Positions 23,395 to 36,297 of a stretch of 64,000 nucleotides of DNA are shown one piece after another (position 1 is the first letter of the stretch; the number at the start of each line of letters is the position of its first letter). The DNA comes from Diadema setosum (Eukaryota > Echinodermata > Echinoidea > Diadematoida > Diadematidae): positions 1,385,501-1,449,500 of the forward strand of contig CM067069.1 of assembly GCA_033980235.1 (NCBI GenBank), written 5' to 3'. The notes below the pieces were generated by a model. That model had not been told where the DNA came from. It was given only the letters and a program-made list of their open reading frames with translations, and searched no databases. Made by a program: the position numbers and the translations under genes.

Positions 23395-25214
23395 CTGTGT
23401 GAGCAGAGAGGAAGAGAGAGGCCTGATTAGGAACGAAGATAGGACTGTGATTTCCCTTTGACGTGCGTGTTGGCAAAAAACAAACAAACAGACACAAAAA
23501 ATATTGCAAGACTTCCCTTTTCACAACAAACAGTGCTATTACAAGCAAGGAAACTTCCTGTGCAACTTGTAATACACACCGTATAGACATAAACATAACA
23601 ATGAGGATCATTTTGTGGCAGTGTATAGATTCATTGTTCCAACAGGACGAGATGAAGGCTAGTGACTCAGATGGCATGAAACTTGTGTCTGACTTTGGAT
23701 CACAAGTACTAGTGTTCTACTGTTTAAAAATGAATAAACAAAGAAAAACAAAAGCATTGGCAGGCTCGGCAACTGTCCCTAGTTGTTGACACCAGTTACT
23801 TCGTATGATTTGATTTGGTTTGAATGACAGGAAACCTGTTTCCACAATGGCCACCACAGTAGTGAATAGACCAACTCTCACAAGCTGACTGTCAGATTTT
23901 TGGCTAATTCATCACTGTTGGAAGGCCACCTCAGTGCTGGCAATACTACACTGGACAGGACGCTGGAATAGTGCTGGATGTAATCAGAGAGGTACACTTT
24001 GTAGTTTTAACCCTTCCCTCTCAATGGTGTGATCCTGCACACTTCTCATTTTTATAATTACAACAGAGCACAACAAAACACCTTTAAATGACTTTGTGGC
24101 TATCCTCTTTAAGAACTTCTATGTACATTGTTGTTGTTTTAATTTGAACTTTCTATAACTGACGCAATGTGTTATTTGGCATCCTAAAAGTAAATACATT
24201 TGTATTAGTAATGCACCTTATGTCACACTGCTATCTCTATGAAATTACTGTTTCTGTGAAGAGAAATAATTTCCATAGATTGTTCACTTAAAAATTCACA
24301 GTTTCTCCACAAAATAGTCCTCACTGAGCTTTGGTATCAACAAACTACAAAATCCCTGCTACACTTCCGATACCATGTCAGCAATGCAAATTAACTGCCA
24401 TCTAATCAAACTACCGATCTGTCACGCATGCCATGTTTACAGAACTCCAGATAGAGACTGACTCAGTGTAATATCATTTTCATCTCCTGCACACAATAGC
24501 ACCACATCTAGACACCCACGGTATTCCACAGATCACAGATTCCACAGATCCAGTTTATAGAAAGGCAGAATAATGGCACCTCCAGAGAACAAAAACAAAA
24601 GCAAAAATCTGATTTGCTACAGTGAGCAAGAAGGTTTTCAACCTGTATTGAACTTTGTTGCAAGAGTTACAACCTTTTTTTAATTATCCACACGGAACAG
24701 AATTAGGACATATGCTGCTGTAGAGTAAGAAACATCTACATTTGCAGGAAATCAACCTACTCACAACACCTGAACCAATGACAGGCCTACATCTTTCCTT
24801 GAAGACTGATCAACAGCTAAATCTCAAAATGATAATAATAACAATGACACAAAAAAGCACATACATGTCTTGTGATTCTCTGCACAATTTCTAAATAATG
24901 CTATCATACAGTATGAAATGGTATGGACACATTTACAGAACAGCGTGTATCAGTCAGGCCCATCAAAATAGATTACACTGCTCTCATCCATTTAGACCTA
25001 AAGCTGCAATGTTACTATACTGTGTACCCACCAGACTGATCCCTGCTTGCCAAGTGATATGTCCCTTTAATCTCCTGTCATACAAATCCACAAACCGGCA
25101 TTCACACAAACAGACGTCATCAGCTGTATCCCACAAAATACACGCATGCCTGCGTACATTGGGTGCATCCACACTGCGTCTCCAATAATGGACTGAACAA
25201 CTGACAGGCAGTGA

Positions 25215-25400
25215 GTGAGAGAGAGAGAGACTCTATGCTCTACTCTCGTTCAGAACTTCCTACTGGAATGCCGAGTGACAATCCACACTGGAACCGAGTG
25301 GATGGTCCAGGCGGCTTGGACCGGTGAACGGTGAACGGGGGCAGACGCAGTGGGCGCACGCACTCCTTTCCTACCACAACACAATCTACGCATGCCAACA
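25215..25400 (-). promoter_or_regulatory. Possible alternative 5' end, weak
   Basis: A GAGAGA run is followed by a CpG-containing stretch (GGACCGGTGAACGGTGAACG, GTGGGCGCACGCACTCC) of clearly higher GC content than its intron surroundings. It lies 1.8 kb upstream of the 23192 exon. No TATA box, start codon or donor in the needed phase was established, so this rests on base composition only. Confidence 0.2.
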
Positions 25401-28400
25401 TCCTCTTCTGCTGACAAAACATGCACTGGATACGCAAGCACACTGAATATCAAGAGCAACCCTAGACCTACTATTGAGGGCAAGGTACATTGTAGCCTTG
25501 TGCATAGACAAACGTTCAGAGGAATCAATGATTCTATTCATATCATCCCGGTCACTCCCCTTGCCTTCGACACATGCTTTTATCAATTACTCTCACCAGC
25601 TGAAGTCTTTTGTGGCACGACAGAGCCATTACAACTGGGTAGGAATGTTTACAAAGTATGAAACACTTAGACTACCACTGAAAGGGTGACAAAATCATTC
25701 ATATCCATGGAATGTAAATGGAGCAGCAGTGAAGTGATGATAACTGATGAATGACGAAATGAATGACATTGCATTGACAATTGACGCATTTAATTATCTA
25801 TTTTTGCCTAAAGATCAATGTAAGAATAGACCTGCAATGAACATGATGTGAAAGACATGCTTGAGCTGATTCAAGCATGTCAACAACTTCTCAACACAAG
25901 AATCAAAACACACTGCTCAAGAACACTTCAGGTTGTCATTGTTATTCACTGTTTGACAGACTGCAATATTAATAGCTTCCTTCTGAAACAAATTTATTTT
26001 GAATCAATACTGAGAAAGAGAAAATCAAAGCTAGTCAGCAGCGGAATGGGACAAATGTATAAGAAAGCTACCAATATTTCATCCCTCTCAATTATAATGC
26101 ACACTCTTTCTGTATTGGTTGCTTATAATTAAAGACAGCTTTTTAATGTTGTCCTCTTTGTTCATAGTGTATACACACATGAATGTTTGTTTTTCTCCTG
26201 AAGAATGAAATATGAACTCATCACGGTTTGGATGTCTGAAATCTTTCATTCTGATATCCCACTGCATTTGTGCTTATCTACTTAACTCATCTTGCACTAT
26301 GAAATGACACCAAAAATATATATTTTTTTATATCCTGTTTAAAGAACTATAAAGAACTTTACTTCTTCTGTGTTGAATAACCATGTTCCATAAATCTGTT
26401 ACAGATTTACTTTCAAGTTTATTTTATTTTTGTTTACATATTTACTTTACATATTACAAGACAAAGTAAGTCAAACAGCCACATTTTATAACCAAGAAGG
26501 GTTCATGGTCGATTGCAGTTCCCATTCAACTTTCTGAACTTCATACAACTTATACTAAATTATGAATATAATGAATATTATACATTGCTACATATCTTTC
26601 ACTCAGTGTACAAAAGTGTAGTTCTCTCCCTACAATATAATTCCTTTAATCTGTGTATGGCAGTCTCTTAAATGAGACCGTACAACTGCTATAAAAGAAA
26701 TGGTAACACCAACATAAGCTCATTTATAAATGCACTGCACTTCAAAAGCTATTCTGCAGATGTGAGATGCGTCAAATATCATGCGCCATACCAATATATT
26801 ACGTTCATGCAGCTCCGTGGACCATGGTGGTTGACAAAGTCTACAATGATGTATGCTCATTATGTGTCAACACCAATTCAGGGGCAAAGTACAGCTATGG
26901 AATTATGGCACAGATATTATGGTAAACTACAGTCAAGGATATTTATACCCCACACAGATACACTCTTTATTGCACCAATAGCCCAAGTATGGCTGAATGA
27001 AAACATAAACTTCCACCACAAGCTCACCTTAACCCATTCCATTCTCAATTCTGAAATCCCCGTAGACTTAATACACAGGCCACCAGGTTCCCGTATGGAA
27101 CAGGTTAATTTAAAGAAGTATTGTTTCCTGTTTAATACTGAACTATACATGTGACGAGACTTTTAATAATGTAACACTTCGATTTTTTTTTTCTTGGGGG
27201 TGGGGGAGGGGGAAGGGGATGTGCCTAAAGGTATAGGTCTGATTATACATTTGTTCAATTATACAACAACCAAATTGATGAAACTTGAGCTAAACAAAAC
27301 CTGACCATCACAGATGGTTTTAAAACTTTCAAACAACACGTAAGTTCTGTTTTATTTCTATTTTTTTTTCATCATTCAGTTGTTTTCATCGCCAAGTATC
27401 GACAACTGCAGCATTGTATTTTACGAGTTCTTCAAAAAGCCATAGTAGTTACCCACATGCTGCAATAAAATTGCTGCAGTTAAGTTTTATTTGCTTTCTG
27501 AATAGCTATATAAACATGGTCATATCTTGCAATTGAAGCTGGTGATTAGACATACTCAAAACTTACAGACTATGTTCATCAATCCTGTGGAAACCAGATG
27601 ATTGTCATGTTCATCGTACATGACTATCTTTGTTCAATTTTTTACTACTTTAGCTTCAGACGATTATACATAATTACAAATAAATTGGCTCTTTTGTGGC
27701 CTGAATTCTACATATTCTCTTACCACATTAACAAGACAACACCTTTAACTACCCTTAAAGTCAATTAAGTAAAAAGGCAATTTCCATCACCTTTCACCCA
27801 TGGAACACTTTTCCCCTGTATTTGCTATTCCGATGTCGATGTCAACCAATGAATAACATCTCGGGAGTCTTGGTTCAGAAACAGTCAACTGAACTTTGAC
27901 ACCCAAGTTTTCGTCAATCTTGCCAGCTTCCCTAAATTCTGCCGTCAAACATGACCTCTTCCACCATGAAACAAATCCTACCCTTGAATCTCTGCGTTCA
28001 TGCTTTCAGTGGATCTTGAAGCCATTTGCGATGGCATTGCATGAGGCCAATGCAAAATAACTGTTCGCTAGAGTGCAAACACTCCTATACTGCATGCTAA
28101 CAATGGTCAGGAATAGTTCTGACAATGGGAGGCAACCTTGAATCCAATCGCACAGAACTCTTCAGCTGGTAGCCTCCCACCTCCCTCCTCCCCAAACAGA
28201 CACCAGCCTCATTCTGTGATTTTTAACATAGTTTAGTTCATAATTCATCCATACATGTACAGTACATGACAGCTGACAATAGAATTAGAGCAGCATGTTC
28301 ATTTGGCAGGCCTCCCAATTGGCTAACCAGAAACGAAAATGATGAAACTGATGATTCATTGCAAATTTTCTTTCTGTCTGTTTAACACTGGGACTAGCTG

Positions 28401-28500
28401 TCCATGGTTATCCATAACGGAGTGTGGCATAACATAAAATTGAGTAAAGATATTCTGAATGCCTGATATTATAAGTAACCCTGAATCTTAAATCACATCT

Positions 28501-28591
28501 TACCCCATTGAAGACGGGCTGATTTTGCTACAACACACATTTTCCGCAGACACTTGCTCGAGTATACTCGGGACTCGTCCTCAACAGGTTA
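28501..28591 (+). repeat. ~85-bp hairpin repeat, copy 3
   Basis: Left arm ACCCCATTGAAGACGGGC and right arm CTCGTCCTCAACAGGTTAA, with CGAGTATACTCG as a perfect 12-bp palindrome near the right arm. The terminal arms pair with three mismatches at the same positions that co-vary between copies 1 and 4. Confidence 0.8.
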
Positions 28592-29654
28592 ATGTTATGT
28601 TCATCTGTACATCACTGACAAAGGCTACATTACATCAACAAAGTCCTCTTTTTGTCTGTCAATATATAGATTACATATGCCATGATAAGTGTAGCCGTTC
28701 ATTGGTGACATAAATGCAATTATCTGTATGATTTTTCTCTGATTATTAACAAAAAAAAAAATTACACAGATTCCAACACAAACAATCTTCTTTGACCGTT
28801 TATTCATGGAGCATTTTGCTTGAGGACACCTCTTGCTAACAAAAACTTAGCTTGTAAACTTTGCATTTTATTTTTCCTTGCTGGAATTACAAGATCTGAC
28901 CATGTAAGTCCTGGGAACCTGAAATATGTCGTCACCACGAGGGATGTAAGTTCTGTCATACCACATCAGCATGGCAGAATGGAGACATCAATAGGTAGGC
29001 TACACATCATACCTGTCAGCAAGAAGCAGTCGCCTCCTGTCATGTGCCAGGACTTCGTTAAACAAACAACAAACTCACAAGATTGCGGACAGGAAATGCT
29101 CCTTCATTTCCCACACAAACATACCATACAAGCAAAAACAAGAAAAGGAGGCAAATATGAATGTGCATGGAAATATAAAACATACACTGTTCCTAAACAG
29201 CTGGTTATGAAGCACAGCAAAATTACATCATTATGTGCCTTTCATGTGGTAAATGATTGCCCTAAAGTTTACACACATCTTATAATCACATACCTGATTT
29301 TCCAGTGCCCAAAGACAAAGTATATTCTGTAGCAGTCAAGTGAATGTTGATTCCAACATGTTACTAGTATGTGCAAAAGTGTTGTCTCTGTACAGATTTC
29401 AGATATATCAATAACCAGAGCAAGTTTGTCACTTCTTTCCAAAGTATTATCCAATTACACACTTATGCACTGTCCAGCAGGACTTTATAGTAGTCTATAC
29501 AGCGTTCAGCACATCCTGTATAGACACAGCAACACTTTCTCGCCGCTGTGACGCACGGCGATCACCAGGAACCCGTGGAGCCAGAAATAAAACAACGTAA
29601 AGTTTGGGAAGGTGTAGTACGGTAAAGCAAAATGACCCGTTTTTTTCAGCGCCG

Positions 29655-30164
29655 CTGAAGGAGTAGCCTTTTGTCAAGGCCCTCTCGCTGTAATTGGCGA
29701 GCGAAGCGAGCCCAGCCGAGCGCGCCAGCGCGAGGGCCTTTTGAGATCTGCTTTACACATTATTATTCATGAACGTGAACCCTTCTGAATACTCATTTTA
29801 ACGGGTTCCGGTCAACCAATGGAGTGGCGCGCTCCCCGCATCCTCAGCCTCGGTGTTGTCATGCCTGTTCGCATGCATCACTGACCGCCCGCGGAGGTCT
29901 GCCACAGAACTCTACACACTCTGTGTGTATAGAGTTCTGTGAGGTCTGCGGCGTGCATTCGCTCTATTCAAATCGGGTTCGAGCAGACAGACACGCTGAT
30001 TGGTCGTCGACTTTTGCTCCCAAAATCGGGGAGCAAAAGTCGGTAATTCAAAGGGCTAACAAAAGGATGCGAAGCAGATCTCAAAAGGCCCTCGCGCAAC
30101 CCCACTCAGCTGGGCTCTCTTTACCATACAGCGAGAGGGCCTTGACAAAAGGCTACTGAAGGAG
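29655..30164. mobile_element. MULE-like MITE with 9-bp target duplication
   Basis: The element spans 29664-30155 (492 bp), flanked by direct repeats CTGAAGGAG at 29655-29663 and 30156-30164. The termini TAGCCTTTTGTCAAGGCCCT and AGGGCCTTGACAAAAGGCTA are inverted repeats; a second shared block (AGGGCCTTTTGAGATCTGCTT) extends the arms to about 95 bp. Inside are two further hairpins, CAGAACTCTA/TAGAGTTCTG near 29905-29940 and GACTTTTGCTCCC/GGGAGCAAAAGTC near 30008-30042. A 9-bp duplication is typical of Mutator-like elements. It sits 17 bp from the proposed splice donor at 30181. Confidence 0.88.
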
Positions 30165-30181
30165 GGGAAGAATAAGCTTAC

Positions 30182-30228
30182 CGCAGACGAATGAGATATG
30201 GGAAACTTCCTGCAGACTGGGGGAACTC
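30182..30228 (-). CDS. RAPGEF1: Tentative RAPGEF1 upstream exon, SHISFVC
   Basis: This 47-nt exon follows a long pyrimidine tract and CTGCTGAG acceptor and ends at TCTGCG/GTAAGC. It would enter in phase 2 and leave in phase 1, exactly as the 23192 exon requires, giving SSPSLQEVSHISFVCD across the join. The human protein has SHLSSFTMKLMDKF at the equivalent place, so SHISFVCDKYKF is a plausible match. The frame stays open upstream to about 30350, so a longer exon with the TTTGCAG acceptor near 30329 is an alternative. No methionine is present, so the start is further upstream. Confidence 0.45.
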
Positions 30229-30696
30229 CTCAGCAGCAAGAAAAAGAGAGTTAGAGGTGATCCCTCTTGCACAGCGTCTACGAAAGGAGCGTGTTTGGAG
30301 GGGACAATTTTGTCAGCCTGCAAACACTGATATAAAGACCTCTCTGAAAATCAGCCCGAGTTATGGCTGAAAGGGTAATCCTTTTCATGAGTGGAGGATG
30401 AACAAATGAAATGAATAAAATTTAAAAAAAAAAAAACTCTTAAAGTTGAGTAGATATATAGGGCTTTACATAAGACTCTTATACCTGGTAGATCCTGTCC
30501 AAGTAAAAATTTTATTCAGACAACTATAATAACTTCACATCTCCTTTCCATTTACTTCACAGACTTCAGGCCAATTTACACATAAAGAATTACATGGTTT
30601 CTTTTTTTTTTCTATTGCTCTGCAGATATTTATTTTATTCATAATCATTAGTACACTGGCAGAAAAGTCATTCGGCTACAAGGGAAGCACCTACAG

Positions 30697-31083
30697 TAAA
30701 GGGATGGTGCAGTATTGATGGAGATGAGAATTGGGCTTTAATTTTTTGCGAGATACCAAGAAAACACTTATGAAATAGTACAGAGCATACCATTTTAAGA
30801 GGAATTCAAAATTTATTTGATGAAAATTGGGTTTGGAATGACTGAAACATCCAAAAACAAAGAAAAACAAAGCGATCGTAATAAAAGGTGGATCCCACGC
30901 TTTATTAGAATCGCTCTGTTTTGGATATCTCAGCCATTTCAAAAACAATTTTCATCAAATAAACATTGAATTCCTCATGGAATTACATGCTCTTCCATAT
31001 TTCATAAGAGGTTTCTCATTATCCCACCAAAAAATGTTAGAAACCTGAAATTAGGTCTCAACCCAAACTATACGATCCCTTTA
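30697..31083. mobile_element. Foldback MITE with TAAAGGGAT ends, ~387 bp
   Basis: The left end TAAAGGGATGGTGCAGTATT matches on the opposite strand the right end TAAAGGGATCGTATAGTTTG. The arms continue inversely through CTTATGAAATA, AGGAATTCAA and TTTATTTGATGAAAATTG. The centre is a short region with an AGCGATCGTAATAAA/TTTATTAGAATCGCT stem. A partial copy is at 57551-57722. Confidence 0.85.
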
Positions 31084-31899
31084 AAATCTGCTAGTGTGAA
31101 TACTTCACACTGACCACAGCATGACCTCAGTCACTCTCTCACAGCTTTGTGAAGTAAGTTGAACCATTGGATGAAAAGAATCACTCTTATTTCCGTATGC
31201 TGTTTACACAAACATACTGCACAAGGCACATTGGTGTGATAGTTAATAAAAAAAAATAATAATAATAGTGTAAAATAGACCAATCAGTATTGCCATGCAT
31301 CATCACGCAGATCATGATGGTCAAATGACTTTTTGGTGTCCTCACACAAGAATTATACCTTTTTGCATCACACTTCAAAAATACATGTTGAAAACCATTA
31401 TTTTAGGGTGTGTGTGAACAAGGCCTTTAGTATGGAGCTACCATGTGAGTCTGAAGTAGATTACTTATCCTTGAAATTTGTTGTCCTGGACTTGAACAAT
31501 CTGAGAAGAAGAAAGTGGAATGAGTTCCCAGTAGTGGAGAGAGAGAAGATGAATGACTGGTAGGTGAGAACACAGTCTAAAGTCATCATACCAGGGTAAC
31601 CCTTTAGATATGCCAAGGATTCTACTTGAGTTTATATCAAACCATTTTTGTTTTCATTAGCATTCGTGATCCATGCAAACTTGACCTAATTGTTAAGTTT
31701 GCAAGTGCACTCAAGTGTCACAACATGCCTTTTTGTCGAACTAGAAACAATCAGAAACACCACACCACAAACCCTCATCCTGTTGCTGAACAGGCTTTGC
31801 TGAGAAGCACCGTAGAAGTAGAATGTCATGGTGGCTCTATATGGATTAGGGAGATTAGATGATATCTATTTATTGCCAATTAGTTTTCAGACATATGTG

Positions 31900-32266
31900 T
31901 TAAAGGCATAATTTACCATTTGCAGATGAAACAAAAACCCAGCATTAGTGCTTTAAAATGTTTCTATAATGTAAGTTAGGGACAGAAACAACCACTGTAA
32001 AAATTTGAATTGGTAAAATCTATGTGAACTATTGTTTAATATACAAAACGTGAACAATAGTTATAATGAAAATGTTTCCAGACTAAACCGTCTACAGTTA
32101 CGGTTTATTGAGAAAAATACAAATATCTCCTTATATATTAGGCTTTTTCGCGAATATTGTACATGATAGGATGTTTTGTGGTACAACAGACCTACACATA
32201 TTCATTAAATGTCATTTCTTGAAAATTTTTTAAATCACTGCTCCCAAAGGTAAATTGTACCTTTAA
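31900..32266 (+). mobile_element. MITE with TTAAAGGCATAATTTACC ends, copy 2
   Basis: Complete ~367-bp copy with inverted ends TTAAAGGCATAATTTACC and GGTAAATTGTACCTTTAA. It contains ATGAAACAAAAACCCAGCAT, the undisturbed version of the site interrupted at 5768-6738. Confidence 0.88.
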
Positions 32267-32981
32267 TGGGCAAAGAAAACAGTCCAGCATGCATGAATCC
32301 AACAAAGCTCCATATATCCCCTGATATCTTTCTTCAGTGATTCCACAAGAAAGACACTCAGCACATCTTGGAAACCAGCGTGGTTCCAAGACATGGGCGT
32401 CATGGCCACAATCTAATAATTAAGTCACATCATTTTCTCAAAATCTTATAATCACATGTGTCTAAGGAGAATGCAACCTGGCATTCAACCCACATCAAGG
32501 GTTAAATAATAATGCTATTTAAATTTACACGTACAGCCATCTCTACTAAGAACCATCCCTCTTTGAATTATTGTTTCTAGGTATATCATGGCCAGTTGAT
32601 GTCAACACTCCCACAAGTCAACTCTTTACTGGTACTTCCTCGTATCCACATATTTCTCCCAAGTTTTGCTTTCTGTCAATTTGATGGTGAGGGTACTCGT
32701 TCTCTCTTGAAAGTACTCTAATACTGTGTGTAAAAAAAAAAAAAAAAAAAAACAGCAACAAAAATAACAGTGATGCAATCAATTGCAATGCACTGTTGAC
32801 TGGAATTTCTGCCTTCTCCCACAATCACTGAACTCTTCACATATGCTCTGATGAAGTTAATTATTCTTGCCAACTAAACAAAGAAAATAGATTATTTCCC
32901 AGTTTGTTCACTTATCCTTGATGCCAAATTACATCTTGAATGGACTTTCACAGTTTCTGTGATCTACAACCATTGCCTTTA

Positions 32982-33067
32982 ACCTGTTGAAGACGAGCTG
33001 ATTTGTTATAACATGCATTTCCCAAAGATACCTATCCAAGTATATGCAGGACTAGTCTTCAACAGGT
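32982..33067 (+). repeat. ~85-bp hairpin repeat, copy 4
   Basis: Arms ACCTGTTGAAGAC and GTCTTCAACAGGT pair perfectly over 13 bp although they differ from copy 1 at three positions on each arm. The middle (CATTTCCCAAAGATACCT, AAGTATATGCAGGACTA) is diverged but alignable. Confidence 0.82.
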
Positions 33068-33317
33068 CAAGAGATTTTGCCTAAATTCTAACCAGTACAA
33101 TCTATACCACATGCACAGTACATTCAGCACACCGGGGCCAGGTACCAAGAAAATCCACCAGTTTTCCGTAACTTGTGGTAAAGAAATCTACAACACATGG
33201 TCAGAAGAACAAATGAACAGCCCAAAAATATAATGCCTTAAAAACAGTATGCCTCTGGCACCCATTTGGGAGGAGGCATACAAATACAAGCATGTTACCT
33301 GTCCACTGCATAATTAC

Positions 33318-33445
33318 TATAATACCAGAACATTCGCAGGATGAAACTTTTACGAAAAGCCACTGGCATTCAATGCATTGTGCAGATAAAAACTTTTGCA
33401 TGTCTACTTAGGTGAATTTTGGCTCTGCAAAAGTTTCATGCACAT
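33318..33445 (+). repeat. Diverged GATGAAACTTTTACG core repeat
   Basis: Contains CACTGGCATTCAATGCATTG and GATAAAAACTTTTGCATG, the central segment of the 47713-47900 element, with decayed ends. Confidence 0.4.
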
Positions 33446-34716
33446 GAAAATTTGAGTGTCCCACATGACATTGCAGCTGAAAGTGCTCTTCATATCAAAT
33501 TAAAATCCTTTCTTTATCAACCTTGCCATTTCCTTCAAATACATCCAGCATTGCCTAGATGCCTACAAACATATTCATGAAGAGCGGTGATGTGTTTGTA
33601 TAAATAAGAGAGAATTCATCAGTTTACCTTCAATGAGTCCATGTTTAATAAATTCTTTGTTTTCTTCAAAATCTCCCCTCCCTATGTGCAATATGACAGT
33701 AAGAACTTTTAAAGTTCACAGAGCACTAGGAGCTTTAATTCACAACTTCCATTGCATTGGACATAACTTTCACTTTTCTCTTTACCTCCCTAAACTGCTT
33801 TTGGTTCTTCCTCGTTTCCTGATTGGTGTCGAAACAAAAAAAGATCACACTTCCGATTTCCTGATCTCATTCCCATTTATCAGGAAATACTTCACTCACT
33901 AGCACGACAGTACTCAGACTCTCTCTCTCTCCTTTTCTCCCAGAGGAAAATTGCTTGAACAGTGGATAGAAGATTGCTATTATCCATACTTGAGTTACTT
34001 CGAAATTGTGCTTGGTGGTTATAGACTAGTCATTTTAATCTTAAATTTGCCTATCTTCCATACATTCACTACTTCCTAGAAGAGAAATCTCTGTCCAAAT
34101 TTATGGCTGATTGCTGTACAGATGTTATGATTTCTTTCCTTTCTTTTTTTGAATCACTGAACAGGTGAATAATTTATTTTGTCATTGATCTACACTTTAA
34201 CTTTGAAACCAGACACAGTGGTAACAGACTCTGTCATTTTCGTTTCAGTTCTGCTTAGACTCGTTACATTCACTTCTTCCCAGAAGAGAAATCTTCATCT
34301 AAGTTTATGATTGCTTTATTCACACGCTCTTTACCATCAGTCCCCTAATAATTTTGGGAGTGCTGTGAATTTGAGGACTGCCTTTGTAAAAAGATATCTT
34401 CAAGAGATAATCTTTGAAGAAAAACAGTCTACAGTTTAATATTCAGATAATACAAACAGTTTAAATATGCATGTGAGTAATTTGAACATTTGTTTTGATA
34501 CATTTTTTGAACCTGTTTAGCTTTGTTTCAGGCCTACTTCATTTTTCTTTATTCTGATGATAGGCATACATTATAAAAACTAGATATTCAGTGGGTAACA
34601 CAGGTCTGTTGCTCCTGAAGTTATTCTTTTACCCATGGGTTTTGGCTGCAATTGACACATATTTTATGCCCTTTTTTGGGGGCAAAAAGGCTTCAGGTAT
34701 GGTGTATATACACACA

Positions 34717-34785
34717 GTATGTGTGTGTGTCTGTCAGTGTGTCTGTCTGTCTGTGTATGTGTGTGTATGTGATGTGTGTGTATAT
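34717..34785 (+). repeat. (GT)n-rich microsatellite
   Basis: Interrupted TG/TCTG dinucleotide run ending in a short TATATA. Confidence 0.9.
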
Positions 34786-35925
34786 ATAAAAAGTGTCATA
34801 GTTCGTTCAATCAGTTTGACCAGTTCAGGAAGTGAGAGTTACTTCCGTCCTTGGAATGACAGGTACAGCATTGTGCATGCATCCATGTGGGTTGTCAACT
34901 GAACATATAACCTGAGTATTGTAACCTCTGTCAGCCGAGTGTTGTGATGGTATTTTAGGCAGATAGTCCCAGCATTATCCACCTCAGTTTTGACACATCA
35001 TTTTTTGCAGGTGGCACCGTCTCCCAACTAAACTTCGTCGTTTTGTGAGTCAGCAAGATATGGAGTTAAGTTATGCACGCTGACGACACTGAACTGTAAT
35101 GAATCACTTCTCGTCGGGTCTGCCGCTATCAAATTGGCCACTTTGCCAGTTTGACAATTCAACCCCCCCCCCCCAAAAAAAAAAATAACACATTGCGCTT
35201 CTTCTACAATTATAGCAAAATGACATTTCATTGTCTGCAGCTGCAGTGAGAGCTATTTTTCATGTATTGTAAATGTGGCATATCCACAAGTGTGGAAAGT
35301 TTCATGAACTTGATCTTCACTGAGTGTTCAAAAATGTTTCACGTGAAAATCTGCATTTCTGGGTAGCATCTAAAGCAATACGTTTTCATGTATAGAATTA
35401 GGGCAAAGTTTATTGCGGGTAATATAATGAGGCAAAATCAAAAACTGATTGAGGACTTCCCCTTTGACTAACTCCAGTCATTTCCTCAGAACTAAATGTA
35501 AATTCATTCATTGTAGTTAAGAAGTTTTTGCTAAGTAAATGGACTGTGGTAAGTTTTCCTAGACTTGTTTTGTCACTGTTTTTCCTTCTGTCATTACCAC
35601 TAGTTGCCTAGGGCAAGTAAAACTCACTGTCAGGCAAGTGACAATCCACATGGCTACTTGTCTGTTGATTGTATTTCAGACCAGTTGAAATTGAGTCTGA
35701 AAAGAAAGATTAAAATATGACAAGCACAACAGTGCAAATTTCATTAAAATTGGATTCAAAGTGTAAAGTTATGAAATGTCAAAGATTTCTTTAATTTTCA
35801 TCTGATTCTGCTCAAACTGTCACCATTGTGCTCGTATGATTTAATCTTTCTTTTTAGACTATCTTTGTCTTGTCCAGAGTTTCTCCTTTAAGTTCATTTC
35901 CACATTCCAAGTCAGGAAAAACATG

Positions 35926-36297
35926 TTAAAAGCATTATTTACCATTAGCAGATGAAACAAAAACCCAGCTTTAGTGATTTAAAATAGTTCTAACACGTAG
36001 GTTATGGCCATTGAAACAACCAGTGTAAAAAAATTAATCAGTATAATCAATGTTAAGTATTTTTGAATATACAGAATGTGAACAATAGCTATGATAAAAT
36101 TGTCTCTAGACTAAACCTTCTACAGTTATGGTTTAGTGAGAAAAATAGCGACATATTTCTCCTTTCATTTCAGGCTTTATTGCAAAACTTTCATATGGTA
36201 GGATGTTTGGTGATACAACTGACCTACGTATATGCATCAAATGTGATAACTCAAACATTTTAAAATGATTGTTCTCAATGGTAAGCAGTACCTTTGA
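35926..36297 (+). mobile_element. MITE with TTAAAGGCATAATTTACC ends, copy 3
   Basis: A ~370-bp copy, more diverged (left end TTAAAAGCATTATTTACCAT, right end TGGTAAGCAGTACCTTTGAA). Internal landmarks ATGAAACAAAAACCCAGC and CTAAACCTTCTACAGTTATGG are kept. Confidence 0.82.

Larger units (their letters stand above)
23395..30181. other. RAPGEF1 intron, 6.8 kb (if the 30182 exon is real)
   Basis: Contents: a locally GC-rich stretch with a GA run at 25215-25400 that could be an alternative promoter or noncoding first exon, the ~85-bp hairpin repeat copy 3 (28501-28591) and a MITE next to the upstream exon's donor (29664-30155). Two long random-looking plus-strand frames at 26672-27154 and 28820-29332 were rejected. 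The rest shows nothing I can name. Confidence 0.55.
370..30228 (-). other. RAPGEF1: RAPGEF1 (C3G) homologue, 5' part of gene, partial
   Basis: Six minus-strand exons listed separately make up the N-terminal part of a C3G-like Rap1 exchange factor. In the family, C3G is a cytoplasmic adaptor-regulated GEF: Crk SH3 domains bind its central proline-rich motifs, and the C-terminal REM plus CDC25-homology domains load GTP on Rap1. None of those domains is in this window; transcription runs leftwards and the gene continues past position 1. Identification rests on recalled family landmarks in the correct order (ALKWF, MLPGS, VYQSLANLI, a long basic-acidic helix ending in SIEK) and on consistent splice phases: 1, 0, 1, 2, 0 from the 30182 exon onward. 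Introns are 0.86, 1.5, 9.7, 10.2 and 6.8 kb. The start codon and promoter are not established. Confidence 0.85.

Noticed and set aside
26672..27154. 160-codon plus-strand frame
   Set aside because: No recognisable domain, no splice or start context, composition like random AT-rich DNA, inside a proposed RAPGEF1 intron.
28820..29332. 170-codon plus-strand frame with a hydrophobic start
   Set aside because: The start could mimic a signal peptide, but no family, no codon signature and no splice context support it.
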